The notes below the pieces were generated by a model. That model saw nothing but the letters and a program-made list of their open reading frames with translations. It did not search any database and was not told the DNA's origin. From Tabrizicola sp. TH137 (GTDB taxonomy: Bacteria; Pseudomonadota; Alphaproteobacteria; Rhodobacterales; Rhodobacteraceae), in NCBI RefSeq assembly GCF_002855575.1, contig NZ_PKRQ01000006.1:248001-312000 (forward strand): a stretch of DNA of 64,000 bases, read 5' to 3'. Positions 51,023-62,265 of the stretch are shown one piece after another. A program made the translations under genes and the position numbers. Every line of letters starts with the position of its first letter. Position 1 is the first letter of the stretch.

Positions 51023-51222
51023 ATCTCGCCCAGCTTCACCTCCGGGCTGTAGCTGCCCGGAACCTCCTTCACCACCGCCTGCCCGCAGCGCATCACGCCC
51101 CGTGCCGCATCAAAGGCATAGGTCGGCGCGCCATGCAGCTCCCACCCCTTGTTCAGCGCCGCCGTCACCTTGTGACAGAAGGCCGAGGTGTCATCCTCCG
51201 AAAGGAACCGATACAGCTTCAT
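51019..51222 (-). CDS. DUF1737 small protein
   Basis: A 67-residue protein (KLYRFLSEDDTSAFCHKVTA, then LNKGWELHGAPTYAFD, MRCGQAVVKEV), the full DUF1737 pattern. Single domain, soluble, function unknown. It lies between nnrU and mch in the same leftward group; its stop lies inside the REP-like palindrome. Confidence 0.82.
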   Translation of the reverse strand: MKLYRFLSEDDTSAFCHKVTAALNKGWELHGAPTYAFDAARGVMRCGQAVVKEVPGSYSPEVKLGEM

Positions 51223-51238
51223 CGCGTCATCCCCCAGA

Positions 51239-51787
51239 TCAGCCCCAGGGCTGATAGCCCAGCCAGTTGTGGATCAGCATGATCACGACCGTCACCACCA
51301 CCGTCGCCACAATCGCCTTCACCTCCGCGCCCGGCTTGGCCACCGGCGGCACCCAATCCCGCTGCGCCCGGTTGATCAGGATCACCGACACCACCGCCCA
51401 GGCGAGCAGGCCCCCGAACAGGATGACCGACGGCAGATCGCCATTGGGCAGCAGATGCGCCACCGCCCAGGTCTTCACCGCCGTCAGTTGCGGATGCCGG
51501 ATCTTCCGCGCCAGCGCCGATTTCGCGCCCGAGGCGGCATAAAGATAGACCGCAAGGACCATCAGCAGGTTGTTGATCCCCACCAGCGCCGGATGACGCC
51601 CCCACCAGACCGCCGCCTCCGCCTTCGCCGCGCCATAGCCGAAATACATCATCACGACCGAGGCCAGCACCGCCACCGCCACGATCCCTTTGCCGGGATT
51701 GCCCAGCCCGGCCCGCACCCCCGGCGCCACACGCTTGAACAGATGCGCCGCCCACCACAGGGCCACGCCAAGGATCAACAGGGTCAT
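51239..51787 (-). CDS. NnrU family membrane protein
   Basis: A 182-residue protein with five membrane helices (MTLLILGVALWWAAHLFKR start, GIVAVAVLASVVMMYFGYG, and conserved RHPQLTAVKTWAVAHLLPNG). NnrU was named from denitrification loci, but homologues are widespread in Rhodobacteraceae next to central-metabolism genes and no other denitrification gene lies here. Role unknown; possibly isoprenoid or heme/quinone related. Confidence 0.85.
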   Translation of the reverse strand: MTLLILGVALWWAAHLFKRVAPGVRAGLGNPGKGIVAVAVLASVVMMYFGYGAAKAEAAVWWGRHPALVGINNLLMVLAVYLYAASGAKSALARKIRHPQLTAVKTWAVAHLLPNGDLPSVILFGGLLAWAVVSVILINRAQRDWVPPVAKPGAEVKAIVATVVVTVVIMLIHNWLGYQPWG

Positions 51788-51827
51788 CGCTCATTCCTCC
51801 CGGCTATCGACGCCGCGCACCCTGCCC

Positions 51828-52676
51828 TCAATCGGCCAGCATCGCAATTGCCCGCGCCTTGGCCAGCACCGCCTGCGCGCTCGCCACATGCAGGTTCTCC
51901 ACGATCCGCCCGTCCAGCACCGCCACGCCCTGCCCCTGCGCCTGCGCCGCGTTGAAGGCGGCAATCTGGCGCTCTGCCAGGTCGATCTCCTCCGAACTCG
52001 GCGCAAAGGCCGCATTGGCGATCTCCACCTGCGCGGGATGGATCAGCGTCTTGCCGTCAAACCCCATGTCGCGCCCCTGCTCCGCTTCCGCGCGCAGCCC
52101 CGCCTCATCCCGGAAGGCATTATAGACCCCGTCCACGATCACCCGCCCAAAGGCCTTCGCCGCCAGCAGGCACAGCCCCAGCCCCGCCATCAGCGGCGCC
52201 CGGTCCGCCCGGAACCGGCTGCCCAGTTCCTTGGCCAGATCATTCGTCCCCATCACCATCCCCTGCAACCGGGGATGGGCGGCAATCGCCGCGGCGTTCA
52301 ACATCCCCGCCGCCGTCTCCATCATCGCCCAAAGCGGCTTGTCCCCCGCCACGGCCGCCACGGCATCCAGATCGGCCGGCCCGTTCACCTTGGGCACAAG
52401 GATCGCCTCCACCCCCGGATGCCCGGCAAAGGCCGCCGCATCCGCCCGCCCCCAATCCGTGTCAAAGCCGTTGATCCGCAGGATTCGCGCGCGGGGCGCA
52501 TAGTCCACCTCCGCCAGGAACCGCGCCAGCGTCTCCCGCGCCGCCACCTTCTCCTCCGGCGCAACCGCATCCTCCAGATCGAAGATGATCGCATCCACCG
52601 GCAGCTCGCGCGCCTTTTCCAGCGCCCGCTCCTTCGATCCGGGAATATAGAGGACAGATCGGTAGGGCCGCATCAT
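51828..52676 (-). CDS. mcl2: (3S)-malyl-CoA thioesterase / CitE-like lyase-family enzyme
   Basis: A 282-residue protein from ATG 52676 (or 52673); the longer frame adds 22 residues of no family pattern. CitE/HpcH fold: RSVLYIPGSKERALEKAREL, IIFDLEDAVAPEEK with metal ligands, ILRINGFDTDWG, MMETAAGMLNA, MVMGTNDLAKELGSR, GKTLIHPAQVEIAN. It follows Mcl2 of Rhodobacter sphaeroides very closely rather than Mcl1, so hydrolysis of (3S)-malyl-CoA to malate and CoA in the ethylmalonyl-CoA pathway is likely. Confidence 0.88.
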   Translation of the reverse strand: MMRPYRSVLYIPGSKERALEKARELPVDAIIFDLEDAVAPEEKVAARETLARFLAEVDYAPRARILRINGFDTDWGRADAAAFAGHPGVEAILVPKVNGPADLDAVAAVAGDKPLWAMMETAAGMLNAAAIAAHPRLQGMVMGTNDLAKELGSRFRADRAPLMAGLGLCLLAAKAFGRVIVDGVYNAFRDEAGLRAEAEQGRDMGFDGKTLIHPAQVEIANAAFAPSSEEIDLAERQIAAFNAAQAQGQGVAVLDGRIVENLHVASAQAVLAKARAIAMLAD

Positions 52677-52772
52677 CGGATTCGCCTCCACGAAAGATTC
52701 TTTCGCACAAAGGCACCATTCCGGAAGATTCAGCAAGCCCAAAAATGCCGCAACGCAGCATCTTCCCTCAGG

Positions 52773-53531
52773 TCACCCCCGCCAGCCGGTCCAGACCAGT
52801 TGCAGCGACAGAATCAGCAGCGCCCAGATCACCAGCCGGAAGAACAGCTTGTCGGGCAGGATCTTCACCAGCCAGACCCCCGCAAACACCGCCCCCGCCG
52901 CAATCGGCATCAGCATCAGCGCCACCTTCATATTGGCCGCGCTCAACTGCCCCAGATGCCAATAGGGGATCAGCTTCACCGCATTGATCACCGCGAAGGC
53001 GATGGTCGAGGTGCCCGCAAAGACCGTCTTCGTCATCTTCAACGGCAGGGTGTACACCTGATAGGGCGGCCCGCCCGAATGGCTGACAAAGCTCGTGAAT
53101 CCCGTCACCGCCCCCCAGAACAGCCCCGGCCCCAGCGCCGCCCGCCGTGGCGGGCCATCCGGATTGCCCCGCAGGATCAGGTTCAGCGCAAAGATCACCC
53201 CGATCAGCCCGACCAGAATCCGCACCCAGTTCTCCGGCACCATCGAGGCCGCCGCCCATCCCGCCGCGACCCCGGCCATCGCGCCCGGTAGGATGATCGC
53301 CAGCACCCGCCCGTCGAAATCCCGCCGATAGGCCCAAAGCCCGAACATGTCCGACACCACATAGACCGGCAGCAAGAGCCCCGCCGCCGTCACAGGGCTG
53401 ATCGTCAGCGCAAGGATCGGCACGCTCAGCATCCCCACGATGGGAATACCCCCCTTGCCCGCCCCCACGCAGACCGCCGCCGCCACCGCCGCCATCCAGA
53501 ATCCCGGACCGTCCATCCCCGCCCCGCGCAA
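52773..53531 (-). CDS. TSUP/TauE family membrane transporter
   Basis: A 252-residue protein with about eight membrane helices and the TauE/SafE internal duplication: GAGKGGIPIVGMLSVPILAL near the N-terminus and GAVTGFTSFVSHSGGPPYQV in the second half. The family exports or imports sulfite, sulfonates or sulfoacetate; the substrate is not predictable here. Divergent from mdh. Confidence 0.88.
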   Translation of the reverse strand: MRGAGMDGPGFWMAAVAAAVCVGAGKGGIPIVGMLSVPILALTISPVTAAGLLLPVYVVSDMFGLWAYRRDFDGRVLAIILPGAMAGVAAGWAAASMVPENWVRILVGLIGVIFALNLILRGNPDGPPRRAALGPGLFWGAVTGFTSFVSHSGGPPYQVYTLPLKMTKTVFAGTSTIAFAVINAVKLIPYWHLGQLSAANMKVALMLMPIAAGAVFAGVWLVKILPDKLFFRLVIWALLILSLQLVWTGWRG

Positions 53532-53550
53532 GCCCCGCTCCGGGCTTTAG

Positions 53551-54654
<1,104 letters not shown>

Positions 54655-54679
54655 TCGTCAAAGCCATGCTAACCCAAAG

Positions 54680-54710
54680 GGGCGTTCCGCAAGGAACGCC
54701 CTTCTTCTTT
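54680..54710 (+). terminator. Rho-independent terminator of mdh
   Basis: A 9-bp perfect stem GGGCGTTCC / GGAACGCCC with GCAA tetraloop, followed by TTCTTCTTT, 25 bp after the mdh stop. Confidence 0.85.
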
Positions 54711-54727
54711 CCCGAAAGGCCCGCCCC

Positions 54728-54895
54728 ATGGACTATGGCAAGAACGGCAATCCCAAAGCCGCCAAGGACAGCCACCACCCACTCGATCAACCCCGCCGCG
54801 GCGCGCCCAAGGGCGACGATGCCGCCGCGAAGAAAAAGGCCGAACTCCTCGCCCGCATGAAGGCCGCCGCCGAGGCGCGCAAATCCAAGGATTGA
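54728..54895 (+). CDS. Small Lys/Ala-rich protein
   Basis: A 55-residue frame from ATG 54728 ending at 54895, too short for routine ORF lists. The product (MDYGKNGNPKAAKDSHHPLD, then a helical KKKAELLARMKAAAEARKSK) is highly charged and ends in a basic helix. GGCCCG-type upstream bases give only a weak ribosome site. It resembles small conserved Rhodobacteraceae proteins near mdh, but I cannot name it. Confidence 0.6.
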   Translation: MDYGKNGNPKAAKDSHHPLDQPRRGAPKGDDAAAKKKAELLARMKAAAEARKSKD

Positions 54896-54917
54896 CCCGC
54901 CACTCCCGGAGGCGCCG

Positions 54918-56114
54918 ATGACCCTTTTCCGCAAAGCCCTTTTCCTCGCCGCGCTCCTCCTCGCCCCCCTCCCCGCCACGGCGCAGGACCTCTCCGCCCG
55001 GATCGCCGCGCAGGGCCTCGCCGCGACCGAGGCGGAACTCGCCGCCCTCCCCACCCCCAGCGAAGGCGACCGCTTCGCCCTCGCTGGCCTCCGCTTTCTC
55101 CGCGCTATCGAGACCACCTATCAGACCCGCTGGCGCACCGGCCTTGACGATCCCTCAGGCATGGTCCCCCTCCTGCGCCTCGAACAGGGCGTCTCGCCCG
55201 AGGCCAGTTCCTCCCCCGGCGACGTCGCCGCCCTCTTCGCGCAGGCCGCCACCGACATGGCCTCCGCCCGCGCCCCCCTCGCGGGCCTCGCCGAAGGCCC
55301 CGAATTCAGCGTGGAAATCCGCCTCGCCGACCTCTGGTTCGACGTCAATGCCGACGGCACCCGCACGCCTGACGAAGACCTGATGCAACTCCTCGGCCCC
55401 ACCCTCATGGGCTGGCGCTGGTTCGACCGCGACCCCGCCGCCCCCGCGCCCGTGATCCGTTTCGACCGCGCCGATGCGGCCTGGCTCTCCGCCTATACCC
55501 ACCTCCTCGAAGGCGTGGCGAAGATCATCCTCGCCTATGATCCCACCGATGCCCTCACCCGCGCCGCCTCTGCCCGCGCGGCGATGCAGGCCATCTCTCC
55601 CCCCTATGCCGAAGAGATTTTCGTCATCCGCCCCTGGGTCGATGCGCTCTGGGTCATGCTCGACGCGCTGGACCAGCAGCCCGACGCCGCCCGCCTGATG
55701 CAGGCCCGCGACCATTTCCTCGCCATGATCGCCGACAACCGCGCCTTCTGGGCCGCCGTCGAAGGCGAGGCGGACAATGACGCCGAATGGCTCCCGAATG
55801 CCCGCCAGACTTCCGCCCTCGGCCTCACGCTGCCGCCCGAGACGGGGGCCACATGGCTTGCCGTTCTCGCCGATGGCGAGGCGCTCCTGAAAGGCGAGAA
55901 GCTCATCCCCTATTGGCGTCTGGGCGATGGCGGCGGCGTGAACCTCGCCCGCCTCTTCACCGACCCCGCCCCCATCGACGTAAAGGACTGGATCCAGGGC
56001 ACCGGCGCCTTGCCCTATCTCGAACAGGGCGCCACCGTCAGCGCCGAAAACTGGCGGGCCTTCGAAGGCCTGATGGGCGGCGATGCGATGCTCATGTCGA
56101 TCTGGCTGAACTGA
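54918..56114 (+). CDS. Secreted protein of unknown function
   Basis: A 398-residue protein with GGAGG before ATG 54918 and a Sec signal peptide (FRKALFLAALLLAPLPATAQ, cleavage after AQ likely near residue 23). Mature part is acidic, Ala/Leu-rich and helical, with no cysteines, membrane helix or catalytic motif I recognise (FALAGLRFLRAIETTYQTRW, EIRLADLWFDVNADGTRTPD). Probably periplasmic. Immediately precedes REP-like palindromes and pepT. Confidence 0.75.
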   Translation: MTLFRKALFLAALLLAPLPATAQDLSARIAAQGLAATEAELAALPTPSEGDRFALAGLRFLRAIETTYQTRWRTGLDDPSGMVPLLRLEQGVSPEASSSPGDVAALFAQAATDMASARAPLAGLAEGPEFSVEIRLADLWFDVNADGTRTPDEDLMQLLGPTLMGWRWFDRDPAAPAPVIRFDRADAAWLSAYTHLLEGVAKIILAYDPTDALTRAASARAAMQAISPPYAEEIFVIRPWVDALWVMLDALDQQPDAARLMQARDHFLAMIADNRAFWAAVEGEADNDAEWLPNARQTSALGLTLPPETGATWLAVLADGEALLKGEKLIPYWRLGDGGGVNLARLFTDPAPIDVKDWIQGTGALPYLEQGATVSAENWRAFEGLMGGDAMLMSIWLN

Positions 56115-56120
56115 GAGGGG

Positions 56121-56186
56121 CCATGGGCCGGATGGCCCATCCTACAGCGCGACGTCAGGGGTAGGATGGGCCATCCGGCCCATGCC
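56121..56186. repeat. Pair of inverted REP-like palindromes, type B
   Basis: Two facing copies (56121-56146 and 56161-56186) of a GTAGGATGGGCCATCCGGCC-type palindrome, separated by 14 bp. The remaining 56187-56367 stretch is C/A-rich with no promoter I can define. Confidence 0.8.
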
Positions 56187-56367
56187 CCCCCTGTGCATCC
56201 ACGCACCCTTAACCACGACTCCCCACCCCACTCTCTCCAAACTTGTATGTACACTTTGCTGCACAGAAAGCGGCACAACATCCGGCACAGCCGATTTCAC
56301 CCAACCCCCTGCCACCATTGACTTCTCCCCGCCCCCACGGCCACATCCCCAGGACAGGGGAGCCACC

Positions 56368-57606
56368 ATGACCACACGCACCGAAGACCTCGCCGCCCGC
56401 CTCATGCGCTATTGCGCCATCGACACCCAGTCCGATGCCGACAGCCCCAGCCAACCCTCCACCGCGATCCAGCTCACCCTCGCCCGCCTTCTGGTGCAAG
56501 AGCTTGAATCCATTGGCGCATCCGACGTCACCCTCACCGATTACGGCACCGTCCTGGCCACCATCCCCGCAACGGCAGAGGGCCCCACCATCGGCTTCCT
56601 CGCCCATATGGACACCGCGCCCCAGTTCAACGCGACCGGCGTGAAACCCCGCCTCATCAAGGGCTACAATGGCGGCGCCATCACCTATCCCGACAACCCA
56701 ACCCTGACCCTCACCCCCGACGCCTCGCCCAACCTGTTGAAAAAGCTGGGCCACGACATCGTCACCGCCTCCGGCACCACCCTTCTCGGCGCCGATGACA
56801 AGGCCGGCATCGCCATCATCCTCCACACCGCCGCCACCCTGCTGAAAGACCCCACCATCCCCCACGGCCCCATCCGCCTCGCCTTCACCCCGGACGAGGA
56901 AATCGGCCGCGGCGTCGACAAACGCCTTCCAGAAGACCTGAAGGTCGATTGGGCCTATACTTTCGACGGCGGCGAGGCGGGCGAGATCGAGTATGAAACC
57001 TTCTCCGCCGACGGCGCCGAAATCCGCATCGAAGGCGTCTCCATCCATCCCGGCTGGGCCAAGGGCAAGATGGTCAACGCCATCCACCTCGCCGCCAAGA
57101 TCATCGCCGCCCTGCCGCAGCAGACGATGCTTCCCGAACTCACCGATGGCCGCGACGGCTTCATCCACGCAACCGAAATGACGGGCGGCTCCTCTGCCAT
57201 GACACTCCGCTTCATCCTCCGCGATTTCGAACGCGAAGGGCTTGAGGAGAAAGGCAGAATCCTCCGCGCCGTCTGCGATGCCGTGCAGGCCACCGAACCC
57301 CGCGCCACCATCACCTGCACCATCACGCCGCAATATCGCAACATGCGCTACTGGCTGGAGAAGGATATGCGCCCCGTCGAACTGGCAACCCAGGCCTGCC
57401 GCGACATCGGCCTCGATCCCGTCTCCGTCCCCATCCGCGGCGGCACCGACGGCTCCCGCCTCACGGAAATGGGCGTCCCCTGCCCCAACCTCTTCACCGG
57501 AATGCAGGAGATTCACGGACCTTTGGAATGGGTCTCGGTGCAAGACATGGAACGCGCCTCGGACCTGATGCTCGCCCTCCTGCGCCGCGCCGCGGCGCAG
57601 CCGTAG
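56368..57606 (+). CDS. pepT: Peptidase T (tripeptide aminopeptidase)
   Basis: A 412-residue M20-family zinc aminopeptidase that releases the N-terminal residue of tripeptides. Metal and catalytic motifs: GFLAHMDTAPQ, GADDKAGIAI, FTPDEEIGRGVD, FDGGEAGEIEYETF, and C-terminal GGTDGSRLTEMGVPCPN. ATG 56368 has AGGGGAG just upstream; the longer frame from 56182 begins in the repeat. The stop codon TAG lies inside a REP-like palindrome. Confidence 0.95.
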   Translation: MTTRTEDLAARLMRYCAIDTQSDADSPSQPSTAIQLTLARLLVQELESIGASDVTLTDYGTVLATIPATAEGPTIGFLAHMDTAPQFNATGVKPRLIKGYNGGAITYPDNPTLTLTPDASPNLLKKLGHDIVTASGTTLLGADDKAGIAIILHTAATLLKDPTIPHGPIRLAFTPDEEIGRGVDKRLPEDLKVDWAYTFDGGEAGEIEYETFSADGAEIRIEGVSIHPGWAKGKMVNAIHLAAKIIAALPQQTMLPELTDGRDGFIHATEMTGGSSAMTLRFILRDFEREGLEEKGRILRAVCDAVQATEPRATITCTITPQYRNMRYWLEKDMRPVELATQACRDIGLDPVSVPIRGGTDGSRLTEMGVPCPNLFTGMQEIHGPLEWVSVQDMERASDLMLALLRRAAAQP

Positions 57607-57630
57607 GATGGGCAATCCTGCCCATCCTGC
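57603..57630. repeat. REP-like palindrome, type B, containing the pepT stop
   Basis: A palindrome starting GTAGGATGGGCAATCCTG and closing with GCCCATCCTGC. It supplies the TAG stop of pepT and an in-frame ATG (57608) that I reject as the start of the next gene. Confidence 0.75.
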
Positions 57631-57631
57631 G

Positions 57632-58300
57632 ATGAAACACCCCTCGCCCTATGCCGCCCCCGGCTTCTACGACAAGGCCCTGCGCGACGGCCGCCACCGC
57701 GACATCGTCGGGGGCCGCTGGGACGAAACCCCCCGCATCGTCCTGCCCCTGCTGGCACAGCACGGCCTCACCGCCACCGACCACCTGCTCGACATCGGCG
57801 CAGGCAGCCTCCGCCTCGGCCGCCACCTCGCGCCCATGGTCGCCGCCTATTGGGCGACCGACGCCTCCCGCGCCCTGATGCTTAAGGGTTGGGAAACCGA
57901 ACTCGACGACGCTGTCCGGCAGACCCTCCCGCAACAGCGCCTGATCGAAGACGCCGCCTTCGCCTATCCCGAAATCCCCGAAACCATCACCTTCGCCCTC
58001 GCCTTCGCCGTCTTCACCCATCTCCCGGCCTCCGATCTTCACAAAGCGTTAACCAATCTCCGCCCGCGCTTCCCGCACCTGCGCCGGATCCTCTTCACGG
58101 TCTTCCTCGCCCCCGAAGGCCAGATCGGCCCCCACCGGCAGAAGGACGGCGTGGTCACCCATCCCGACCGCTTCCCCTGGCACATGGCCGAAGCGCAGGT
58201 CCTCGCCCTGACCGCCGCCGCAGGCTTCACCGCCCGGCCCCTGCCCCACCGCCTGCCCCGTGGTCAGGTGATGTTCACGGCCGATCCCGCCACCCCATAG
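57632..58300 (+). CDS. Class I SAM-dependent methyltransferase
   Basis: A 222-residue protein from ATG 57632. Motif I is LLDIGAGSLRLGRHL, followed by YWATDASRALM (acidic residue of strand beta-2 present) and a FALAFAVFTHLP region at beta-4. A Rossmann-fold methyltransferase; acceptor unknown. It lies between pepT and sucC without clear functional link. Confidence 0.82.
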   Translation: MKHPSPYAAPGFYDKALRDGRHRDIVGGRWDETPRIVLPLLAQHGLTATDHLLDIGAGSLRLGRHLAPMVAAYWATDASRALMLKGWETELDDAVRQTLPQQRLIEDAAFAYPEIPETITFALAFAVFTHLPASDLHKALTNLRPRFPHLRRILFTVFLAPEGQIGPHRQKDGVVTHPDRFPWHMAEAQVLALTAAAGFTARPLPHRLPRGQVMFTADPATP

Positions 58301-58370
58301 GATAGGCTGTATGGCCCATCCGGACGGATGGCCCGCCGCGAATCAGCCTTTATCGCTAACGGTTTCCAAC

Positions 58371-58403
58371 TTGTGATCACACGTTTTCCGCGTGTGATCA
58401 CAA
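58371..58403. promoter_or_regulatory. Double palindromic operator upstream of sucC
   Basis: TTGTGATCACACG (58371-58383), seven bases, CGTGTGATCACAA (58391-58403): a perfect 13-bp inverted repeat in which each arm contains the palindrome TGTGATCACA. Centres are 21 bp apart, exactly as before sdhC. A TAGAAT -10-like hexamer follows at 58439-58444 without a clear -35. Confidence 0.75.
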
Positions 58404-58510
58404 AATGACGATTTTTCCCCGGAAACGACTGCATACCATAGAATACCGTTTCACCCCTGCCCATTTCCGTGGCATTCACCCCGCAAAACCACAGCGATGG
58501 GACGGTTGCG

Positions 58511-59704
<1,194 letters not shown>

Positions 59705-59766
59705 CCCGTAGGGCGGGGGTTTCCCCGCCTGCGACAGATCAACGGCGGGGTGAACCCCGCCCTACG
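59705..59766. repeat. REP-like palindrome pair, type A, between sucC and sucD
   Basis: CGTAGGGCGGGGGTTTCCCC plus GCC, then a spacer and the inverted copy GGCGGGGTGAACCCCGCC plus CTACG. It fills the whole 73-bp gap between the co-transcribed genes; same family as the palindrome in the 38-kb tandem repeats. Confidence 0.85.
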
Positions 59767-59777
59767 GAGACAACGAA

Positions 59778-60662
59778 ATGTCCGTTCTCGTCAACAAAGA
59801 CACCCGCCTCATCTGCCAGGGCTTCACCGGCAGCCAGGGCACCTTCCACTCGGAACAGGCCATCGCCTACGGGACCAAGATGGTCGGCGGCGTGACCCCC
59901 GGCAAAGGCGGCACAGAACATCTGGGCCTGCCCGTCTTCGACTCCGTCCATGACGCGGTGGAAAAGACCGCCGCCAATGCCACCGTCATCTATGTCCCGC
60001 CGCCCTTCGCCGCCGACTCGATCCTCGAGGCGATTGATGCCGAAATCCCGCTGATCGTCTGCATCACCGAAGGCATCCCCGTGCTCGACATGATGCGGGT
60101 GAAGCGCGCCCTGCTGAATTCGAAATCCCGCCTGATCGGGCCGAACTGCCCCGGCGTGATGACGCCCGGCGAATGCAAGATCGGCATCATGCCGGGCAGC
60201 ATCTTCTCCAAGGGCTCCGTCGGCGTCGTCTCCCGCTCCGGCACGCTGACCTATGAGGCGGTCAAGCAGACCACCGATGTGGGCCTCGGCCAGACCTCCG
60301 CCGTGGGTATCGGCGGCGACCCGATCAAGGGGAGCGAACATATCGACATCCTCGAGATGTTCCTCGCCGACCCCGACACCCACTCGATCATCATGATCGG
60401 CGAAATTGGCGGTTCCGCCGAAGAAGAGGCCGCCCAGTTCCTCGCCGATGAAAAGAAGCGCGGCCGCTGGAAGCCCACCGCCGGCTTCATCGCAGGCCGC
60501 ACCGCCCCTCCCGGCCGCCGCATGGGCCATGCTGGCGCGATCGTTGCAGGGGGCAAGGGCGACGCCGAGTCAAAGATCGAAGCGATGAAGTCCGCAGGCA
60601 TCGTCGTCGCAGACAGCCCCGCCCATCTGGGCGAGGCAGTGATGAAGGCGATCGGCCGGTAA
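59778..60662 (+). CDS. sucD: Succinyl-CoA synthetase alpha subunit
   Basis: A 294-residue CoA-binding subunit. N-terminal Rossmann [51 protein letters not shown], and the phosphohistidine in [11 protein letters not shown] are present. Partner of SucC. AGGAGA-type ribosome site (ACGGAGACAA) before ATG. Confidence 0.98.
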   Translation: MSVLVNKDTRLICQGFTGSQGTFHSEQAIAYGTKMVGGVTPGKGGTEHLGLPVFDSVHDAVEKTAANATVIYVPPPFAADSILEAIDAEIPLIVCITEGIPVLDMMRVKRALLNSKSRLIGPNCPGVMTPGECKIGIMPGSIFSKGSVGVVSRSGTLTYEAVKQTTDVGLGQTSAVGIGGDPIKGSEHIDILEMFLADPDTHSIIMIGEIGGSAEEEAAQFLADEKKRGRWKPTAGFIAGRTAPPGRRMGHAGAIVAGGKGDAESKIEAMKSAGIVVADSPAHLGEAVMKAIGR

Positions 60663-60691
60663 GGAGCGCGAAGACGATGGAGGAGACGACG

Positions 60692-60829
60692 ATGGACATC
60701 CGCACGAAAACCGTCATGGCCTCCTTCCTCGCCCTGCTGGCCCTGCTGGCCCTCGCCGCCTGGGCCTCCCTCGGCCACGCCGAACCCAACCGCGCGCTGC
60801 AAGGCGCGCTGTTCGGGCAGACGAAGTGA
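60692..60829 (+). CDS. Tiny single-helix membrane protein
   Basis: A 45-residue frame from ATG 60692 with GGAGGAG about six bases upstream (an ATG at 60677 would add five residues). One hydrophobic helix (VMASFLALLALLALAAWASL) and a short polar tail. It lies between sucD and an inserted glycosyltransferase gene. Expression is plausible given the ribosome site, but no family is recognised. Confidence 0.5.
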   Translation: MDIRTKTVMASFLALLALLALAAWASLGHAEPNRALQGALFGQTK

Positions 60830-60860
60830 CAGGCAAAAGGAAAAGGCCTCACGCCACGCG

Positions 60861-62177
60861 ATGGACCCGCAGATGACCCAGTCCAGCCTCCAACCGCAAC
60901 GCGACGCCGCCCCCGAGGCGGCAGCGGTCGTTTTGGTGCTGCCAGTGGGGGCCATCCACCCGAAAAGCGGCGGCGGCCAGCGCTCTGCCATCCTGTTCGA
61001 GGCACTCAAGCGGATCGGCGATGTCGTGGTCCTGATCCTTGCCGAAACCCCGGTCACCGGCGCCGAGGAGTTCTTCCCCGGCGCCCGCCGCGTGGTCTCC
61101 TTCGCAACCCCCGCCATGGCGGCCCCGTCGCGCAATGCGGTGATCCGGGCGGCACAGGCGGTGAACCGCTTCCTCTTCCCCGGACGCACCTTCGCGCCGC
61201 AGGCCGGACTGTCCGATGCGATCCTTCACCAGTTCACCCATTGGGACGGCCAGACGGCCTGGACCGGCCAGCGCCTCGTCGCGGCCCGCTACGCCCGGAC
61301 CTTCGCCGTCACCGGCCTGCGCAGCCAGCCCGCGCAAGGCCTGCTGACCTGTCTCGACATCGACGACCGCGATGACCAGAAGATCGACCTCCAGATCCGC
61401 CGCAGGCTTGGCAATCTGCTCGGCACGCTCGCGCGCCTCCTCTGGCGCAATCGCTTCACGCAGACCCTGCACAACACCCTGACGCAGACATCGCTTGTCT
61501 ATCTGGCAAAGCCGGAGGACCGCTTCCCTCTGACCGAGCCGCCGCAGGTGGTGGTGCCCAACGTGCCCTTCCTCGCCCCGGACGCGGCAGAAATCGTGCC
61601 CGTCGCGGGGACTGCGGAAACCATCCTCTTTGTCGGCAGCGCCGGCCACCGCCCCAACCTCGCCGGGGTCACCTGGTTCCTGCGCGCCTGCTGGCCCGCC
61701 ATCCGGGCCGCGCGGCCCTCCGCCACCTTCCGCATCGTCGGCCTCGGCGACTGGTCGGCCCTGCCTGCCGACCTCACCGAACAGCCCGGCGTGCAGGTCG
61801 TCGGCACGGTCGAGGATCTTTCCGCCGAATATGCCCTCGCCCGCGCCGCCATCTGCCCCATCCGCGAAGGGGCCGGGTCGCAGATCAAGGTGATCGAGGC
61901 CTGCGCCTTCGCCCGTCCCGTCGTCACCACCGCCTTCGCCTCGGGCGGCTTCGGCCCCGCGATCGAAGCCGCCCTCTCCGTCGCCACCGATGCGCCCGGC
62001 TTCGTGCAGGCCTGCATCGACCTGCTCGCCGATCCCGCCCGCGCCGCCCGCCAAGGGGCCGCCCTGCACCAGTTGCAGCAGGCCACCCATTCCCGCGATG
62101 CGGTGGAGCGGCTCATCGTCACCACCCTGACCGATGTGATGGCGCAATCGCGCCCCTTGCCGAAGGTGCCTGCCTGA
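60861..62177 (+). CDS. GT4-type glycosyltransferase inserted in the suc cluster
   Basis: A 438-residue GT-B-fold glycosyltransferase. N-terminal domain begins VVLVLPVGAIHPKSGGGQRS. The C-terminal domain has ILFVGSAGHRPNLAGVTWFL, then FRIVGLGDW and the sugar-nucleotide site CPIREGAGSQIKVIEACAFA with the EX7E-like segment. Acceptor unknown, probably a surface polysaccharide or lipid. Its position between sucD and sucA is unusual, since these genes are normally adjacent. Confidence 0.85.
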   Translation: MDPQMTQSSLQPQRDAAPEAAAVVLVLPVGAIHPKSGGGQRSAILFEALKRIGDVVVLILAETPVTGAEEFFPGARRVVSFATPAMAAPSRNAVIRAAQAVNRFLFPGRTFAPQAGLSDAILHQFTHWDGQTAWTGQRLVAARYARTFAVTGLRSQPAQGLLTCLDIDDRDDQKIDLQIRRRLGNLLGTLARLLWRNRFTQTLHNTLTQTSLVYLAKPEDRFPLTEPPQVVVPNVPFLAPDAAEIVPVAGTAETILFVGSAGHRPNLAGVTWFLRACWPAIRAARPSATFRIVGLGDWSALPADLTEQPGVQVVGTVEDLSAEYALARAAICPIREGAGSQIKVIEACAFARPVVTTAFASGGFGPAIEAALSVATDAPGFVQACIDLLADPARAARQGAALHQLQQATHSRDAVERLIVTTLTDVMAQSRPLPKVPA

Positions 62178-62265
62178 TGGAACCGACCTTCGCCCCCGAC
62201 AGCCCGCGTCCTGTCGCGCCCCGCGCGGCAGCGGCCCCCAATCCCCCATCCCCCGAGGTGCATCC

